25,350 bases of DNA from an uncultured Ruthenibacterium sp. (GTDB taxonomy: Bacteria > Bacillota > Clostridia > Oscillospirales > Ruminococcaceae): NCBI GenBank assembly GCA_910587145.1, contig CAJUMH010000006.1, positions 36,381-61,730 on the forward strand, written 5' to 3'. A model generated the notes under the pieces. That model saw only the letters and a list, made by a program, of their open reading frames with translations, was not told the origin of the DNA and did no database searches. Positions 23,469 through 25,350 of the stretch are shown in pieces. The position numbers and the translations under genes were made by a program. The first letter of the stretch is position 1. Every line of letters begins with the position of its first letter.

Positions 23469-24275
23469 TCAAATATCATGTTTTGCCATAACGGCGAGGC
23501 CTGCGGCGGCATAGAATGCGGCCCAGCCCAAAGAGCAGCCCAGGATCATCACCATTTCGCTTCGGCCGGGCAGAGGCGTGCACTGAAATTGCGCAACGCT
23601 GCTGAGCAGATACTGCTCCAGCGCCGGCCAGCCCAGCTGCCGGCACACCGTGCGCAGCACGGCCACCGTCACGCCGCCGCCGGAAATCACGGCCATGATA
23701 ATACCCAAGGTGGAGCTGCGGGTAAGCAGCGTGAGCGCCAGCCCCATCAGGCCGAATGCCCAGCACGGCATCCACAGCCAAAAGGCATACTGCAGGATCC
23801 CCCAGAGGGAACTGGCCGCCGGGTGCAGCCCAAACAGCGGCGGGCACGCCAGCGAGACCGCCACGCCCAAAACGACGAGCACCCCGCTGTAAACGCCCGC
23901 CAGCAGAATTTTGCAAAGCACGTAATCCCGGCGGCGGGGGCGCGCAAAACAGATATTTTTGATGTAGCCGCTGGAAAAATCGCTGTGGACAAACAGCGTC
24001 ACGCCGATGCCGCCCAACAGTAGCAAAAAGCCGCTTCCCAGGCACTCGTGGGCAAATTCCAGCTGCGTCATGGCCTCGAATTCCGCCCGCATTTCGTACT
24101 CGGATGCATCGATCTCCGCCCCCTGAGACTGCATTGCGTCCAGCACGCGCTGATCGGTGACCGTGGACACCAGCGCAACCAGTGCAAGGATCAGCGCCGC
24201 CGTCACGCCCAGGATAATATAAAAGTTCCGGCTGTGGTACAGCCGCCGGATATCCATTTGCAGCAGATTAAACAT
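23469..24275 (-). CDS. ABC-2 type transporter permease
   Basis: This 268-aa membrane protein has six predicted helices: residues about 19-37, 80-98, 120-145, 160-180, 185-205 and 245-265. The large loop between helices 1 and 2 (VSTVTDQRVLDAMQ onward) and the order of segments fit ABC-2 permeases of the BcrB/lantibiotic-immunity kind. It would form the channel for the ATPase encoded just upstream, exporting a peptide, lipid or antibiotic. The ATG at 24275 overlaps the ATPase 3' end by 8 nt, indicating coupled translation. The substrate is unknown. Confidence 0.85.
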   Translation of the reverse strand: MFNLLQMDIRRLYHSRNFYIILGVTAALILALVALVSTVTDQRVLDAMQSQGAEIDASEYEMRAEFEAMTQLEFAHECLGSGFLLLLGGIGVTLFVHSDFSSGYIKNICFARPRRRDYVLCKILLAGVYSGVLVVLGVAVSLACPPLFGLHPAASSLWGILQYAFWLWMPCWAFGLMGLALTLLTRSSTLGIIMAVISGGGVTVAVLRTVCRQLGWPALEQYLLSSVAQFQCTPLPGRSEMVMILGCSLGWAAFYAAAGLAVMAKHDI

Positions 24276-25179
24276 GCTCCGCCCCTCCCATTCTGCTGAG
24301 AAAATAGCTTTCCAGATCCTGCCGGTGCAGGCCCATTTCCTCCACCGCGACGCCCGCTTCGGCCAGCGCCTGCCCCACGGCTCTGGCGTCGATCGTATCG
24401 TAGATGCGCATTTCGCCCTCCGGCTGCATCTCCCAGCGGCTTAAACGGAATTTCCGTTCCAGCAGCGCGGCGGCCTTCTGCGGCTCGTTTGTGCGCAGAT
24501 ACAAATAATCGGCGCATTTTTGCGCGAGCTCGTCCGCAGTGATCTGCTCGGCCATTTTCCCCTTCTGAATGATGCCGTACCGCGTGGCGATCTTGCTCAG
24601 TTCGCCCAGAATGTGCGAGCTGACGAGGATCGTGAGGCCGCGTTCCCGGTTCAGCCGCAGCAGCAGCTCGCGCATCTCGCGGATGCCCTCGGGATCAAGG
24701 CCGTTGATGGGCTCGTCCAAAAGCAGCAGATCCGGCCCGCCCAGCAGCGCAAGGCCTACGCCCAGCCGCTGCTTCATGCCCATGGAATATTGCTTTACCG
24801 GCTTTTTCTCCGTGGCCAAAAGGCCCACCGTCGCAAGGATCTCGTCCACCTGCCGTTCGGGGCTGTCCAGCCCCAGCAGCAGGGCGTACAGGCGCAGGTT
24901 TTCCCGGCCGCTCAAATCCGGATACAGCCCCGGCTGTTCGATCAACGCACCGATCCTCCGCCGCGCCACAGGGTCGTACACAGGCCGCTCGAAAATGAAC
25001 GCTTCGCCCTGCGTAGGGCGCGCAAGGCCGCACAAAAGCTTCAGTGTGGTGGATTTGCCTGCGCCGTTCCGGCCGATAAAGCCGTAGATATCCCCCTGCT
25101 CCACCTGCAGGTTCAAATGCTCCACCGCCCATTGATCGCCGTACCGTTTGGACAGATCCGCCGTCTGTATCACTGCCAT
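24268..25179 (-). CDS. ABC transporter ATP-binding protein (BcrA-like)
   Basis: This 303-aa ATPase powers the permease encoded next. Walker A GRNGAGKST is at residues 36-44 and the Q-loop at EQPGLYPDL. The signature is the YSMGMKQRLG variant at about 131-140, and Walker B LLLLDEP at 151-157, with the switch His in LVSSHILGEL. The C-terminal 80 residues are the extra domain common in bacitracin/lantibiotic ABC-2 ATPases. I chose the ATG at 25179, preceded by AAGGAGG, over the adjacent TTG at 25182. It is the first gene of an ATPase-permease-kinase operon. Confidence 0.92.
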   Translation of the reverse strand: MAVIQTADLSKRYGDQWAVEHLNLQVEQGDIYGFIGRNGAGKSTTLKLLCGLARPTQGEAFIFERPVYDPVARRRIGALIEQPGLYPDLSGRENLRLYALLLGLDSPERQVDEILATVGLLATEKKPVKQYSMGMKQRLGVGLALLGGPDLLLLDEPINGLDPEGIREMRELLLRLNRERGLTILVSSHILGELSKIATRYGIIQKGKMAEQITADELAQKCADYLYLRTNEPQKAAALLERKFRLSRWEMQPEGEMRIYDTIDARAVGQALAEAGVAVEEMGLHRQDLESYFLSRMGGAEHV

Positions 25180-25202
25180 CAAAACGCCTCCTTTTTGGTT
25201 TG

Positions 25203-25255
25203 GCAGAGGCGGATCGAATCCGCCGAAAGGCGGCGCGGGTTCGACTCTTCTCTGC
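25203..25255 (-). other. Folded leader of the ABC-kinase operon
   Basis: GCAGAG (25203-25208) pairs with CTCTGC (25250-25255). Inside, CCGCC (25220-25224) can pair either with GGCGG at 25208-25212 or with GGCGG at 25229-25233, giving two mutually exclusive hairpins. This could permit regulation, but no ligand class is recognised. Confidence 0.4.
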
Positions 25256-25266
25256 TTTACAGGATC

Positions 25267-25321
25267 AGTTTAGCACGAAAATCTCCAGACATCGCAAAGC
25301 AACGGTAAAGAAAGCGTAAAG
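25267..25321 (-). promoter_or_regulatory. Promoter with response-regulator-like direct repeat
   Basis: On the minus strand an extended -10, TGCTAAACT (hexamer 25267-25272), lacks a good -35. Just upstream, CTTTACGC (25314-25321) and CTTTACCG (25303-25310) repeat with an 11-bp period. That layout is common for OmpR-family activators binding beside a weak -35. Confidence 0.5.
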
Positions 25322-25350
25322 TTTGAAAAGGGGCACGCCGCCGACAAAAA

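Noticed and set aside
25203..25255. tRNA-like sequence with GGCGG-ATCGAAT-CCGCC and GGTTCGACTC on the plus strand
   Set aside because: It is only about 53 nt, lacks an anticodon arm and D-arm, and the second T-loop-like part has no stem. It is better explained as leader hairpins.
1..25350. CRISPR array, prophage or insertion sequence
   Set aside because: No regularly spaced repeats, transposase or integrase motifs, or phage structural genes were seen in any frame.

Overview
This looks like a chromosomal segment of a high-G+C, endospore-forming, anaerobic Firmicute, probably a clostridial Oscillospiraceae/Ruminococcaceae-type gut bacterium. The evidence is a spoIIGA-sigE pair with a Spo0A-type promoter, a T-box leader, an ECF transporter S component, AGGAGG ribosome binding sites and L-rhamnose catabolism genes. 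No phage, transposase, CRISPR array, tRNA or rRNA gene was recognised. The genus is not determinable from what I can see.

Layout. Positions 1-400 hold two copies of a 55-bp hairpin-rich repeat. Next is a two-domain uridine-kinase-like protein (+, 452-1645). A near-consensus promoter and a 230-nt structured leader precede an ECF-type vitamin/cofactor transporter S component (+, 2031-2582). A bidirectional terminator separates it from the rhamnose operon rhaB-rhaA-rhaD (-, 2673-6196). Upstream of rhaB lie a decayed small membrane-protein gene, a terminator, and an AraC-family regulator interrupted by a single in-frame TAG (-, 6637-7599). A stand-alone CBS-pair protein (+) converges on tgt (-). 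Then come sigE and spoIIGA (-), the sporulation sigma factor and its processing protease. The branched-chain amino-acid operon ilvB-ilvN-ilvC (-, 11764-15086) is preceded by a consensus promoter and a T-box leader whose probable specifier is GUC (valine). Divergent from it is a GH2 glycosidase (+), coupled to a CocE/NonD-type serine hydrolase. These are followed by a 791-aa protein fusing a PD-(D/E)XK (Cas4/RecB-like) nuclease domain to an XPD/DinG-type iron-sulfur helicase. The right end is an ABC-2 transporter ATPase-permease pair with a sensor histidine kinase (-, 22371-25179). Its promoter carries a response-regulator-like direct repeat, but no response regulator gene lies in the window.

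How the genes work together. RhaA, RhaB and RhaD carry out L-rhamnose isomerisation, phosphorylation and aldol cleavage. The broken AraC-type protein is the natural candidate activator, so induction may be impaired in this strain or depend on readthrough. IlvB/IlvN and IlvC perform the first two steps of valine/isoleucine synthesis, controlled by uncharged tRNA through the T-box. SpoIIGA would process pro-sigma-E, and the promoter shows Spo0A boxes with 22-bp -35/-10 spacing.

Most of the window is recognisable housekeeping. The least explained items are the ECF leader RNA, the short dispersed hairpin element near two terminators, the 5-codon minicistron overlapping the GH2 start, the split AraC gene, the decayed small membrane protein, and the intercistronic hairpins lacking U-tracts. 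I did not find convincing evidence of a wholly new multi-gene system.
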